Assembly: GCA_946811185.2 (NCBI GenBank)
Contig: OX328096.1
Location: 69,067,345 to 69,131,344, forward strand
Origin: Hippopus hippopus
Lineage: Eukaryota > Mollusca > Bivalvia > Cardiida > Cardiidae
Direction: 5' to 3'
Length of the DNA: 64,000 bases
Position numbers and translations under genes: made by a program. The notes below the pieces were generated by a model that worked only from the letters and a program-made list of their open reading frames with translations, was not told where the DNA came from and made no database searches. Positions 50,231-62,500 of the stretch are shown here, piece after piece; the stretch's first letter is position 1; every line of letters begins with the position of its first letter.

Positions 50231-50929
50231 CATACCCTCAGTCTGAATTACAAGGAGGTAATGCTGTCATTTTTTAATCATTTCTTTGTTTTTGTAAAGA
50301 TTAATCATTAGTCTATCAATTAAGGACCTTATTGTTCACTGAAATAGAAAAGATGGACGCATACGGCCATTTGAAACGATGCCGGTATTTTAAATTTTCA
50401 CTCCAGATGGGTCATAAGAGTGACTGCTGCGGAGGCTAGCGGAGAAACAATCACAAAAATAACATCGGAGCTAGTTGAGGGTAGTTTAATCAGGGGCATG
50501 GCTCAGAATGGAGGAATGATAAAGCCAATAGTTAAGGTTTGGACCGAGTGTCAATGTATACCAGCTATTGTGTTTGCCTTTTATTTTTTACTCCAAAGGG
50601 CTCCCAGGAAATAAATGCTGTTGAAGCCATGGCTTCAAGTTGAACTTCAATCCTTTCGCCATCTATAGACCACAAAGTGGGTATTCACATTAATTGCCAA
50701 TAATTGGCTGTCAGTTCTAAGAGTACCCATAACACAGATATGTAGGCATAATACTGGCTAGTACAGATGACTGTCCCCAAAGGCGATGTTACTTTTTGAC
50801 TGGTCGCCTCTGGGTACAGAGACGATCAAGACAAAATCAGTTGAAAGCTCCACACAGATTTTGTGTGCAAGTTTGAACTCTAATAATTTCACAAATACAG
50901 CACAAAACTAGGATTTAAACATACCCGTT
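50231..50929. other. No feature recognised
   Basis: The + frame at 50420-50614 (MTAAEASGETITKITSELVE) is open but lacks a recognisable family. I see no repeat here. Confidence 0.35.
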
Positions 50930-51598
50930 CAGTGTCCAAAAAATCCACTCGTCTGCTCGTAGTTACGAGTATGAAATGGATGAGGACGAGTGAAATATCA
51001 GTCATACTCGTCCGGCAAGACGAGTGGTGAATAGGAAATAGTAAAACAAGTTTTTCAGATGAATATTTAACTTACACGAGACAAAACGGCCATTCAATTA
51101 TTGAATAAGTGAATTAAGGGTATTCAGGAAATCAAATTTTGAAACAGAACATAAAACGTGCTGGTCCCCGCCCCAAATTAAGACCGGTTTCAAGTCAGCC
51201 TAATGATATAACCCGGGACCTTTCATTGCAAACAAAAATCTCATAATATGCTTTGGGTGGACCTAATTCAATATGAGCGACTTTGCTAATTATTAAAACG
51301 AACGATATTAACATTAACGCAAATACTTTCCCGACACCAGTTCGAAAAACTGTGTTGTTTTGGCTTTATTAATTTCTGTAACTTGACCGGAAAACTGGTA
51401 CCGGTTTTTAAAACCCGGTATTTAGGGTTAGTTGTAACGTTTCCGTTTCGTCTGAAAAAAAAAACAACAAACCGTAAGAGTCCAATATTGGAAGGGTTTT
51501 TCTCGTCGGACGAGTGAGGATCAAAGCAGGGCAAGTGTTTTTTTCAAAGTCACTTGTCCTACAGGACGAGTGCCTTTTCTGGAAATTTTTGGACCCTG
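50930..51598. mobile_element. Element with CAGTGTCCAAAAAAT ends and CCGTT duplication
   Basis: Left end CAGTGTCCAAAAAATCCACT, right end GGAAATTTTTGGACCCTG, approximately inverted. Subterminal CTCGTC/GACGAG motifs cluster at both ends (50945-51025, 51500-51575). The 5-bp CCGTT occurs immediately outside both ends (50925-50929, 51599-51603). No transposase seen; class not determined. Confidence 0.6.
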
Positions 51599-51603
51599 CC
51601 GTT

Positions 51604-53329
51604 ACTTGCGTATTTAATAACCCTTTGAAATACAAATATTTTCAATTTAAACACTGAACATAAGAGAAAACCGAGCATTTCATCTGTTACTCGAGTTGTT
51701 TATGTTCCTGAAAACACACAAAATGGCCGCCATGCACGATAAATTTCGTCACTTATTTTTCCGAGATTTACATGTTATAAACGACTTCTACAAGCTCTTT
51801 ATGTAATGAAGGGTTAAATAATTTGTCTCTTGTCATGTTTGTTACTAAAAGTTAATTGCATTTCGCTGCAATACAGATTAAACCGACGAAACTGAAAGTT
51901 GGTATAGCGCTCTATCTTTGCTACTGGGAAATTTACGATGGACTTGAGATGGTACGGTGCACAATAAATGTCCAAATATGAAAAAAATCGCCGTAGCGTC
52001 TCATTATTGAGAATAAATACTGGCAAACGCCCCGCCGCTATACAGTCAATGCATACATGTGGCATTGTTTTTTGAGTTAAAAGAAGAAATTAATGAAATT
52101 TTCAGCTTCATTCCGCTGACAAATATTGTATTTGATATATACTCAGTATGAAATGAATCCGTAAAACAATTGCAATTTTTTTTACATAATTTTGATTTTC
52201 ATGCGTTTTCGCGATTTATAGCGGAGCGTTTTCCGGTATTATGCCGATATGTATTGAGAAGTAAAATTTGTATATACTTTAAAATTCAGTAAACCCGTCA
52301 TTATCACAGTAGCAGTTCCTACCCAAATATTGCATCCGAATTCTCAATTATCCGCGTATGTATCCACTTTGTTTCTTCAAAAATTTCTACACGCTCCCCC
52401 ATGTTTTGAAAAAAAAAAAAATTTGAAGAAAGATAAAGAAATTTCTTAAGATAAGTATTTACGCATCGAAAGAAAGGAATCAAAAAAGCAGTGCTCTCAG
52501 TTCTGAAGTGAAACCCTTTTCCAAACGCTGCAAACCGCCGGCCTGCAAACCGCTCTCAATTCTTTTCAAGGGAAGTAATCCTAACAATCAAAATATCAAG
52601 AGTATCATGAATCAAAGGGCTGACAGATCTGACGGTCGACTTTACAGCGTTTGTGTACGCTGTCTCAGTATAGACTCTAAAGAGCTCGCGTACGCTATAA
52701 CAAGATGGATATTTTGGAATATGTAGAAACATGAATTGTATTGAAGATCTGGAAATAAAAAATTAAATGAAAAACTTTTCTTGAATGGCTGTGAATTATG
52801 AAGAAAATGGCGATATTCTTGATATTACTTAGAATTACTTTATGCCAATTTTTATATCCGTGCGCTAAAGCCCGAGTCCTTTTGGAAGCAGATTAATTTC
52901 TTCTACTGCCAACTTCTTTTGAAAAGGGCTGAGTTAATATACCTGAAATTGTGTTCGTCAGCCCGTCTGTATTTGCGATGAAAGAGCATATAACCACTGC
53001 TTTGTCTGTTCGTATGTGGTTAGTACATAGAAAGTAGTAATAATGTATTCAAACGTGTTAAGGTACATAGAAAACACTATGAACTCAAGCATTTAGGTAT
53101 ATAAACAATAGTAGGTTTAAAGTAGAAATGCATATGTTCCCTTTTGACAGCGACAACATTAAACGGCTAAAACTTAATTGATATTGAGATATTTTTAAAA
53201 CGAAATATGTTCAACAGACGCTTTAAATTCTGATCCCACATTCATTTACTTCGTCATCTGTCAAATACTCGTACAATCAATTTTTTCAGCACCATTGAAA
53301 GCGTTAAGTAGGCATGGCCATCTAAATGG
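51604..53329. other. Low-repeat region, no gene recognised
   Basis: Mostly unique-looking sequence with scattered short frames. 'aaaatggccgccatgc' at 51720-51735 resembles a YY1-type site but no adjoining first exon is evident. Confidence 0.3.
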
Positions 53330-54392
53330 ATAAGGTACATATACAACAGAAATGAGGACTAAAGAGAGATTAGGTACTTACAAAAGAGTGATAAGGACCT
53401 TTAAAGAGATTAGGATACAAAAAAAAAAAAAAAAAAAAAAATGATAACTCTAAAGAGATTAGGTACATAGACAACACTGATGAAGACTCTAAAGAGATTG
53501 GGGTACATAGTCAACAGTGATGAAGACTCTAAAGAGATTAGGTACATAGACAACAGAAATGATGACTCTAAAGAGATTACGTACATACACAACAGTGATG
53601 AAAATCTAAAGAGATTTGGTACATAGGCGACAGTGATGGAAACTCTGAAGAGATTAGGTACATAGACAACGGAAATGAAGACTGTCAGGAATAAGGTATA
53701 TACACAACCAACAGAAATGATGACTCTAAAGAGATTAGGTACATAGACAACAGTGATGAAGACTCTAAAGAGATTAGGTACATACAAAACAGAAATCAGG
53801 ACTCTAAACAGATTAGGTACATAGACAACAGAAATGAAGACTCTATAGAGATCAGATGAAAAGACAACAGTGATGAAGACTCTAAAGAGATTAGGTACAT
53901 AGACAACAGAAATGAGGACTCTAAAGAGATTAGGTATATAGACACCAGTGATGATGACTCTAAAGTGATTAGTTGCAGAGACAACAGAAATGAGGACTCT
54001 TAAGAGATTAGGTTCATAGACGACAGAAATGAGGACTCGAAAGAGATTAGGTACAAACACAACAGTGATGAAGATCCTATGAAACGAGGTTAGGTACAGA
54101 GACAACAGAAATGAGAACTCTAAAGAAATTAGGTACACAGAGAACTGTGATGAAGACTCTAAAGAGATTAGGTACATAGACAACGGAAATGTGGACTCTA
54201 AAGTGATAAGGTACATAGACAACAGAAATGATGACTCTAAAGAGATTAGGTACATAGAAAACAGTGATTAAGCCTCTAAAGAGAATAGGTACATACACAA
54301 CAGTGATAAAGACTCTAAAACGATTAGGTACATAGACAACGGTGATGATGACCCTAAAGAGATTAGGTACATAGACAACAGTGATGATCTCT
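53330..54392. repeat. Minisatellite, 39-bp unit, about 26 copies
   Basis: The unit is close to GACTCTAAAGAGATTAGGTA plus CATAGACAACAGTGATGAA. Two variants alternate irregularly: CAACAGAAATGAG/TGAT and CAACAGTGATGAA. A 25-base A-tract near the start (53419-53442) marks the edge. Because 39 is a multiple of 3, the reverse strand stays open as a 13-residue repeat; that frame is not a supported gene. Confidence 0.9.
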
Positions 54393-54644
54393 AAGGACAG
54401 AAAAGGGTATAAGGATATATTTAAGATTCAGTAAAATTTTGATGGCCAGTATTGAACAGAAATTACTTTGATATTTTTTGAGAAAGATGTTCTTTTTTTT
54501 TTCATGACGGTTTTGTAATAACACAAATAAGTACATGTATTTAGAATTTTGCGAAATTTTAAACTTGTATAATGCTTGCCATTATTAAAGTTTTTGTAAT
54601 GTTTATATGTCTGATGGACACAAAATCATTGATATATAACTTAA

Positions 54645-54835
54645 CCAAACAACAAAATTTTGGCTTCAACCAAATTGAAAGCTTTTGCAGACAAGAAACT
54701 AAATGTTGTTCAAATGATTATTTTTATCATTGATTCGGTAAAAAACTTGTGTGAAAAGGAGAAAATGCTAGTAGCTATGTTTTCAAAGCCCTTCTTCTAC
54801 AGGGTCATTAAAACTCGGGATTGCGTGGTAAAGGG
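54645..54835 (-). mobile_element. TTAA MITE copy, partial
   Basis: 'ccaaacaacaaaattttggcttc' start, 'gcgtggtaaaggg' end followed by TTAA (54836-54839). The hairpin's second half is lost. Confidence 0.65.
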
Positions 54836-55089
54836 TTAAATCATAATCTCGGCAACAAATTTTAGGTTGACACCTTAAAATCACATAAAATGAGAAAGAG
54901 TTACTAGTTAACGTTTTATGATATGGAACCTTATGATATAGATACATGTAAAGACATCTTTGAAAATAAAGAAATTACCCTCCAGAAAAAAAAAAGACAG
55001 AATGTTTTCAAGATCCACCTCCAGCTAAAAAAAAAAAAAAACTGTAGGAGCTATTAGTTTATGTAACTTATCAATTTGTCCCCATATAA

Positions 55090-55317
55090 CTCTTTACCAA
55101 ACAAGTTTGAGTTCTGATAACCAAGAGAAAGAAGCAAGTATTTCAAAATCATTGTGGGAAAAGAAGAAAATGCTGGTAACCAACAGTTTCTCCTTTTCTA
55201 TAATGTTTTCTACACTTCCTAAGACAATCCTGTCATTTGAATTACATTTATCATAATTTGTCATCTGCAAATGCTTTCAATATAGACAAATGTAAAATAT
55301 GACCACCGGGTAAAGAG
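55090..55317 (+). mobile_element. TTAA MITE copy
   Basis: Begins CTCTTTACCAAACAAGTTTG, ends CACCGGGTAAAGAG; right TTAA (55318-55321) shared with the next copy. Confidence 0.75.
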
Positions 55318-55321
55318 TTAA

Positions 55322-55542
55322 TTCTCTACAAAACGACAAAATTTAAGACATGTCGACATCGAAAGCATTTGCAGATGACATTTGATATGTTTCTCAAAAC
55401 ATAAAATTTGTCTTTCAATAGGTAGAAAACATTGTGGGAAAAGTAGAAAGTGTTGGTTACCTGCATTTTCTTCTTTTCCCACAATGTTTTCAAAAGCCTT
55501 CTTTTTCGGGATCGTTAAGAGTCGGGATTGTTTTGTAAAGAG
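55322..55542 (-). mobile_element. TTAA MITE copy, inverted neighbour
   Basis: Begins TTCTCTACAAAACGACAAAA and ends GGGATTGTTTTGTAAAGAG. Inverted relative to the preceding copy, with a single TTAA between them. Confidence 0.8.
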
Positions 55543-55701
55543 TTAGAAAAACTTGTTGGCAATGACTTTTTATGCCCATATAGTCAAAAGTAAAGACACA
55601 CTTAAAAATGTACATGTATACTGATTTCGAAATCCAAAGACTTAAAAAACTTAGAAAATGATTCTTGCTACATTTCGGATTTTTACCATTTTTTGTATTA
55701 A

Positions 55702-55910
55702 CCCTTTATCAGACAACTTCGAGTTTTAGCATTGAGCAAACTGAGGAAAAAGTCTGTTTGAAAACATTGTGGCAAAAGGAGAAAATGCAGGTAAACAGCA
55801 TTGTGTCCTTTTCCCATAATGTTTTCTAAACTATCATACAAATTCTGCCATTTGAGCCTAAATTAAATTGTTGTCTGCAAATGCTTTCGATTTGGACAAG
55901 TCTAGCGTTT
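55702..55910 (+). mobile_element. TTAA MITE copy, 3' end lost
   Basis: CCCTTTATCAGACAACTTCG start after TTAA (55698-55701), core AAAAGGAGAAAATGCAGG, and 'tttggacaagtctagcgtttt' where homology fades. Confidence 0.65.
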
Positions 55911-56859
55911 TCTTGTGGGCTGAACTAAAATTCCAAAGCGTTTGAGTCATTTTCAAGCTGCAAACTGCCGGGGTATTCCGGCACAATTTATGCCGGAACT
56001 ACTTTAACTGAAACGCTGTAGAGTACTTTCAACCTAAACGCTGTAGAGTTTTAGATTCATGGTCGACTTGGTAGCGAATGGTAAGTAGCACTAATTCATG
56101 CCGCACGGAAAGATACTGAGATGTAACATCATAAACCAATGATTTTTTTAAACTTTTTTAACACCAGTGTGTATGTTAAACAAAGGAACCGCTCACACTT
56201 AGCTTAGATACTAGAATATACGCGCCAATAATCAGACTATATTGTATTAATTCTACTAATATTCAGTGCTTTTTACAACACGATTCTATCACAAAGAAAT
56301 TTTTTAACTTTGGGGAGAGAGACATGAAGACAGTAATAGGCCACCGAATAATTATCTTATGTAAAAAAGTTTTCTATGAGGTCTGCTTTTAAGGTTATTT
56401 TGTAGTATAATTTGGTCATCATATGATCATAAATCGCAATATTCATATTCAAATGCATTTTGCTTCCTTTTTTGCACTAACTGGTATTGTTCGTACACCT
56501 GTTTTCACATCCCTTCGACAGTATTAGATGAATATAAATTCTATCCGACACCTTCCCTCCCTGCCCTTTCAAACTTGGCCTACTTTTCTAAATGTGGAAG
56601 GGAAAGGTGGGTTGGAGTGGATTCTCCTTTGCTGATGGGCATTTTACATATTCAGGGTGTCTTAGTTCCATCCCTGCTCAGGGCACTGGTTAACCTGGGA
56701 TGTCTTCGGACAAGGCAGCGCAGAGATCTGACATAATATTGGAGAAAGAACTCATCGCGCTTCAGACCATCAGTCCTTTGAAATTCCCGGTTCTCCACCT
56801 TTCCCTTACTCACTAAACACCGATTATTACGTGATTTTGATAAACCAATAAAGAATGAA
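55911..56859. other. No feature recognised
   Basis: Unique-looking AT-rich sequence. No open frame with recognisable content. Confidence 0.35.
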
Positions 56860-57038
56860 CTCTTTACGAAACAATCCCGGGGTTAAACGACCCTGAAGAA
56901 CGAGGCTTTTGAAAACGTTGTGGGGGAAAAAGAGAAAATGCTGGTAACCAGCATTTTCTCTATTTCCCACAACGTTTTCTTCTCACTCAAAGAGGAATCA
57001 AAATATTTTGGCCAATTTTGAATTGTCGTCTGCAAATA

Positions 57039-57843
57039 CGAGGGTTGTTCCATAAATCCGGGGAATATGCCTGTAACTCCAACACACAGTGTTAAATTTG
57101 AAAGCAAAATACATCTAAAGAAATGCTTATCTATACCTGATACATGTTTAAATTTTCATAGAGATACATGAAACAGATAAAAATACATTTAACTTTAAAG
57201 AAGAGTAGAAAGTGACACTTGAAGCACGCCAACGTTTACGTCACGTCGCATAAACGTCAAAAATAAGCGCACGATTAACTTTCTCTACATAATCGTCCCC
57301 TGTTGCGATGAAACTCCTGCCTTACCTAAAACGTTCATGCCATTTATAAACGAATGTTTTACCACAATTTGGCAAAGTGTCTGATTCCATAATGCGTCTT
57401 AATGTTTCTGCCAGAGAAAGTTTAAGTCCAACACAAAACTTTATGACAGAACATAACTCAACGTCGTCAGCTGACGTCAATTTTTGTTCCGAAGTCATGA
57501 CTGCAAATGGATATAACTATCCGACGGAGTATTTTCAAATTCACCGGAAATGACGTCGAATAACGTCGGTAACGTCAGTCGCTTTCGCGCTAAAATTGCG
57601 TGCGGCTTTTACATTTTTATACATTTTCTAAAAAAAAAAATTTCAAAATTTTGACTAGCTTCAAGTCGTTCTACCTTGGTTGCTAAAGAAACCAAATTCT
57701 TTGATATACAACGGAAGAAGACATGACAAAATTTGTCATTTACTTGACATTATGTTAGGGTATGATCTCTGAAAGTGTGGATTGAATTGAAGGAAAACAA
57801 AGATTATGGGCAACAATTTCGAGAATTTATGGAACAGCCCTCG
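57039..57843. mobile_element. mariner-type element, deleted
   Basis: Inverted ends CGAGGGTTGTTCCATAAATC and GAATTTATGGAACAGCCCTC (+G), flanked by TA (57037-57038, 57844-57845). It is 805 bp, shorter than an autonomous mariner, and carries a transposase N-terminus on the minus strand. Confidence 0.85.
57225..57498 (-). pseudogene. mariner transposase N-terminus
   Basis: From ATG at 57498 the frame reads MTSEQKLTSADDVELCSVIK, FCVGLKLSLAETLRRIMESD, TLPNCGKTFVYKWHERFR, then a stop. This is the first HTH and the 'VYKWHERF' motif of mariner transposases. The second HTH and the whole catalytic domain are absent. The frame is clean up to the stop, so inactivation was mainly by deletion. Confidence 0.75.
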
Positions 57844-57949
57844 TACATTCAATATCAACGAGTCTTAAATCATGTCGTCTGCTAAGGAGTTAAACTGTAA
57901 AATAATACTCTATCATTCTAAAACAGTCCAAAGTTCAGACATCGATTTA

Positions 57950-58180
57950 TATAGAGGATATGTTTTTTTTGTGATTGAAATTTATTTCATACAGTGGCTG
58001 CGGCACTCGTGAAAATATCACCTGTGATATTCACTCGATAAAATAGATTCGATCCTTCACAGATGTTCTATTTATTTCATGCTTCTAACCCCTTTCTTTG
58101 GGACTTTCATCAAAATCCAGAACAGTTATTTCGTGGTAATTCCCCGTGACGTTCTCCCTAAATAAGAAAGCATTGTAGCA
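57950..58180. repeat. Foldback-family fragment adjoining the satellite
   Basis: 'gaaatttatttcat', GCACTCGTGAAAATATCACC, 'ttctatttatttcatgctt' and 'gaaaatccagaacagtt' match 20801-21060 in order. It sits directly at the left edge of the satellite. Confidence 0.65.
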
Positions 58181-61100
58181 ACCAGTTTTGCAATAAAAAC
58201 GAGAATTGCAATAAATTATTACAAAACTCGTTGCGATGACAGAAAATTTATTACATTTCACCTCTCAACCAGTTTTGCAATAAAAACGAGAATTGCAATA
58301 AAATGAATATATATATCATATTCGATCGTTTTCCAATCCAAACCAAATTAGAGTGCAATTTAATGTTAAATGGGTTATATATGTAAGACCTAAATTGAGT
58401 TACAGAAAGTGCGCTTCAAAGACCAATAAGATCATTTCAGGCTAAACACTATTAAGGCTTAAATCTTTGAAAACTTTCATAAAGTCGATGAAATACCGTA
58501 AACAACATTGAATTTTGACCGCTTAACAAAGAATATGTTTAAACCAGTATTACAATAAATTATTACAAAACTCGTTGCGATGACAGAAAATTTATTACAT
58601 TTCACTTCACAACCAGTTTTGCAATAAAAACGAGAATTGCAATAAAATGATTATATATATCATATTCGATCGTTTTCCAATCAAAACCAAATTAAAATCG
58701 AATTTAATGTTAACTTGGATTATGTAAGACCTATTTTAGGTTACAGAAAGTGCGCTTCAAAGATCAATAAGAACATTTCAGGCTAAACACTATTAAGGCT
58801 TAAATCTTTGAAAACTTTCATAGAGTCGATTAAATAACGTAAACAACATTGAATTTTGACTGCTTAACAAGCAATATGTCTTAAACCAGTATTGCAATAA
58901 ATTATTGCAAAACTCGTTGCGATGACAGAAAATTTATTACATTTCACCTCACAACCAGTTTTGCAATAAAAACGAGAATTGCAATAAAATGATTTTATAT
59001 ATCATATTCGATCATTTTCCAATCAAAACCAAATTAAAATCGAATTTAATGTTAAATGGGTTATATATGTAAGACCTAAATTGAGTTACAGAAAGAGCGC
59101 TTCAAAGACCAATAAGAACATTTCAGGCTAAACACTATTAAGGCTTAAATCTTTGTAAACTTTCATGAAGTCGATTAAATACCGTAAGCAACATAGAAAT
59201 TAGACTGCTTAACAAACAATATGTCTTAAACCAGTATTGCAATAAATTATTGCAAAACTCGTTGCGATGACAGAAAATTTATTACATTTCACCTCACAAC
59301 CAGTTTTGCAATAAAAACGAGAATTGCAATAAAATGATTTTATATATCATATTCGATCGTTTTCCAATCAAAACCAAATCAAACTGCAATTTAATGTTAA
59401 CTTGGATTATGTAAGACCTAAATTAAGTTACAGAAAGTGCGCTTCAAAGACCAATAAAAACGTTTCAGGCTAAACACTGTTAAGGCTTAAATCTTTAAAA
59501 CTTTCATAAAGTCTATTAAATACCGTAAACAACATTGAATTTTGACTGTTTCAGAAGCAATATGTCTTAAACCAGTATTACAATGAATTATTACAAAACT
59601 CGTTGCGATGACAGAAAATTTATTACATTTCACTTCACAACCAGTTTTGCAATAAAAACGAGAATTGCAATAAAATGATTATATATATCATATTCGATCG
59701 TTTTCCAACCAAAACCAAATTAGAGTGCAATTTAATGTTAAATGGGGTATATATGTAAGACCTAAATTGAGTTACAGAAAGTGCGCTTCAAAGACCAATA
59801 AGAACATTTCAGGCTAAACACTATTAAGGCTTAAATCTTTGAAAACTTTCATATAGTCGATTAAATACCGTAAACAACATTGAATTTTGACTGCTTAACA
59901 AACAATATGTCTTAAATCAGTATTGCAATAAATTATTACAAAACTTTTTGCGATGACAGAAAATTTATTACATTTCACTTCACAACCAGTTTTGAAATGA
60001 AAACGAGAATTGCAATAAAATGATTTTATACGTCATACTCGATCGTTTTCCAATCAAAACCAAATTAAAGTGCAATTTAATGTTAACTTGGATTACGTCA
60101 GACCTATTTTAAGTTACAGAAAGTGCGCTTCAAAGACCAATAAGAACATTTCGGGCTAAACACTATTAAGGCTTAAATCTTTGAAAACTGTCATAAAGTC
60201 GATGAAATACCGTAAACAACATTGAATTTTGATTGTTTCAGAAACAATATGTCTTAAACCAGTATTGCAATAAATTATTACAAAACTCGTTGCGATGACA
60301 GAAAATTTATTACATTTCACTTCTGAACCAGTTTTGCAATAAAAACGAGAATTGCAGTAAAATGATTATATATATCATACTCGATCGTTTTCCAATCAAA
60401 ACCAAATTAGAATGCAATTTAATGTTAAATTGGATTATGTAAGACGTAAATGAAGTTACAGAAAGTGCGCTTCAAAGACCAATAAGAACATTTCAGGCTA
60501 AACACTATTGAGGCTTAAATCTTTGAAAACTTTCATAAAGTCGATTAAATACTGTAAACAACATTGGATTTTTACTGCTTAACAAACAATATGTCTAAAA
60601 TCAGTATTACAATAAATTATTGCAAAACTCGTTACGATGACAGAAAATTTATTACATTTCACTTCACAACCAGTTTTGCAATAAAAACGAGAATTGCAAT
60701 AAAATGATTATATATATCATATTCGATCGTTTTCCAATCAAAACCAAATTAAAGTGCAATTTAATGTTAACTTGGATTATGTAAGACTAAATGAAGTTAC
60801 AGAAAGTGCGCTTCAAAGCTCAATAAAAACGTTTCAGGCTAAACACTGTTAAGGCTGAAATCTTTGAAAACTGTCATAAAGTCGATTAAATACCGTAAAT
60901 AACATTGAATTTTGATTGTTTCAGAAACAATATGTCTTAAACCAGTATTACAATGAATTATTACAAAACTCGTTGCGATGACAGAAAATTTACTATATTT
61001 CACTTCACAACCAGTTTTGAAATGAAAACAAGAATTGCAATAAAATGTTTTTATATATCATATTCGATCATTTTCCAATCAAAACCAAATTAAAATCGAA

Positions 61101-62500
61101 TTTAATGTTAAATGGGTTATATATGTAAGACCTAAATTGAGTTACAGAAAGAGCGCTTCAAAGACCAATAAGAACATTTCAGGCTAAACACTATTAAGGC
61201 TTAAATCTTTGAAAACTTTCATATAGTCGATTAAATACCGTAAGCAACATAGAATTTTGACTGCTTAACAAACAATATGTCTTAAACCAGTATTGCAATA
61301 AATTATTGCAAAACTCGTTGCGATGACAAAAATTTATTACATTTCACTTCACAACCAGTTTTGCAATAAAAACAAGAATTGCAATAAAATGATTATATAT
61401 ATCATATTCGATCGTTTTCCAATCAAAACAAAATTAGAGAGCAATGTAATGTTAAATTGGATTATGTAAGACGTAAATTAAGTTACAGAATGTGCCCTTC
61501 AAAGACCAATAGGAATATTTCAGGCTAAACACTATTAAGGCTTAAATCTTTGAAAACTTTCATAAAGTCGATTAAATACCGTAAGCAACATTGAATTTTG
61601 TCTGTTTCAGAAACAATATGTCTTGAACCAGTATTGCAATAAATTATTACAAAACTCGTTGCAATGACAGAAAATTTATTACATTTCACTTCACAACCAG
61701 TTTTGCAATAAAAACGAGAATTGCAATAAAATGATTATATATATCATATCCGATCGTTTTCCAGTCAAAACCAAATTAGAGTGCAATTTAATGTTAAATG
61801 GGGTATATATGTAAGATCTAAATTGAGTTAAAGTGCGCTTCAAAGACCAATAAGAACATTTCAGGCTAAACACTATTAAGGCTTAAATCTTTGAAAACTT
61901 TCATAAAGTCGATTAAATACCGTAAACAACATTTACTTTTGACTGCTTAACAAGCAATATGTCTTAAACCAGTATTGCAATAAATTATTGCAAAACTCGT
62001 TGCGATGACAGAAAATTTATTACATTTCACTTCACAACCAGTTTTGCAATAAAAACGAGAATTGCAATAAAATGATTATATATATATCATATTCGATCGT
62101 TTTCCAATCAAAACCAAATTAAAGTGCAATTTGATGTTAACTTGGATTATGTAAGACCTAAATTGAGTTACAGAAAGAGCGCTTCAAAGACCAATAAGAA
62201 CATTTCAGGCTAAACACTATTAAGGCTTAAATCTTTGGAAACTGTCATAAAGTCGATTAAATACCGTAAACAACATTGAATTTTGACTGCTTAACAAGCA
62301 ATATGTCTTAAACCAGTATTGCAATAAATTATTGCAAAACCCGTTGCGATGACAGAAAATTTATTACATTTCACTTCAGAACCAGTTTTGCAATAAAAAC
62401 GAGAATTGCAATAAAATGATTTTATATGTCATACTCGATCGTTTTCCATTCAAAACAAGTAAGTGTGCAATTTAAATTTAACTTGGATTATGTAAGACCT
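58181..62500 (+). repeat. Satellite array, ~343-bp monomer, about 12 copies
   Basis: The phrase ACCAGTTTTG(C/A)AAT starts units at 58181 (short, 87 bases), 58268, 58612, 58954, 59299, 59640, 59985, 60327, 60669, 61010, 61354, 61696, 62037 and 62381 (partial). Intervals are 341-345. Each monomer contains a palindrome-like TTGCAATAAATTATTGCAA and partly inverted CGAGAATTGCAAT / ATTGCAAAACTCG. Two monomer types differ at GGGTTATATATGTAAG versus CTTGGATTATGTAAG. No open frame is conserved. Confidence 0.95.

Larger units (their letters stand above)
56860..57889 (+). mobile_element. TTAA MITE copy split by a mariner element
   Basis: The left part runs CTCTTTACGAAACAATCCCG to GAATTGTCGTCTGCAAA (57036), the right part from 57846 to TCGTCTGCTAAGGAG, followed by TTAA (57890-57893). 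The mariner at 57039-57843 lies between with TA duplication. Confidence 0.75.

Noticed and set aside
51720..51735. YY1-type promoter motif
   Set aside because: A single short motif with no adjacent first exon or CpG island.
53410..54255. 281-residue minus-strand open frame
   Set aside because: It is the reverse reading of a 39-bp minisatellite; unit length divisible by three keeps it open. No start context or domain.
58268..62500. CENP-B box in the satellite, linking it to the CENP-B-like gene
   Set aside because: No match to the core TTCG....A..CGGG pattern in either strand of the monomer; proximity to the CENP-B-like gene is probably chance.
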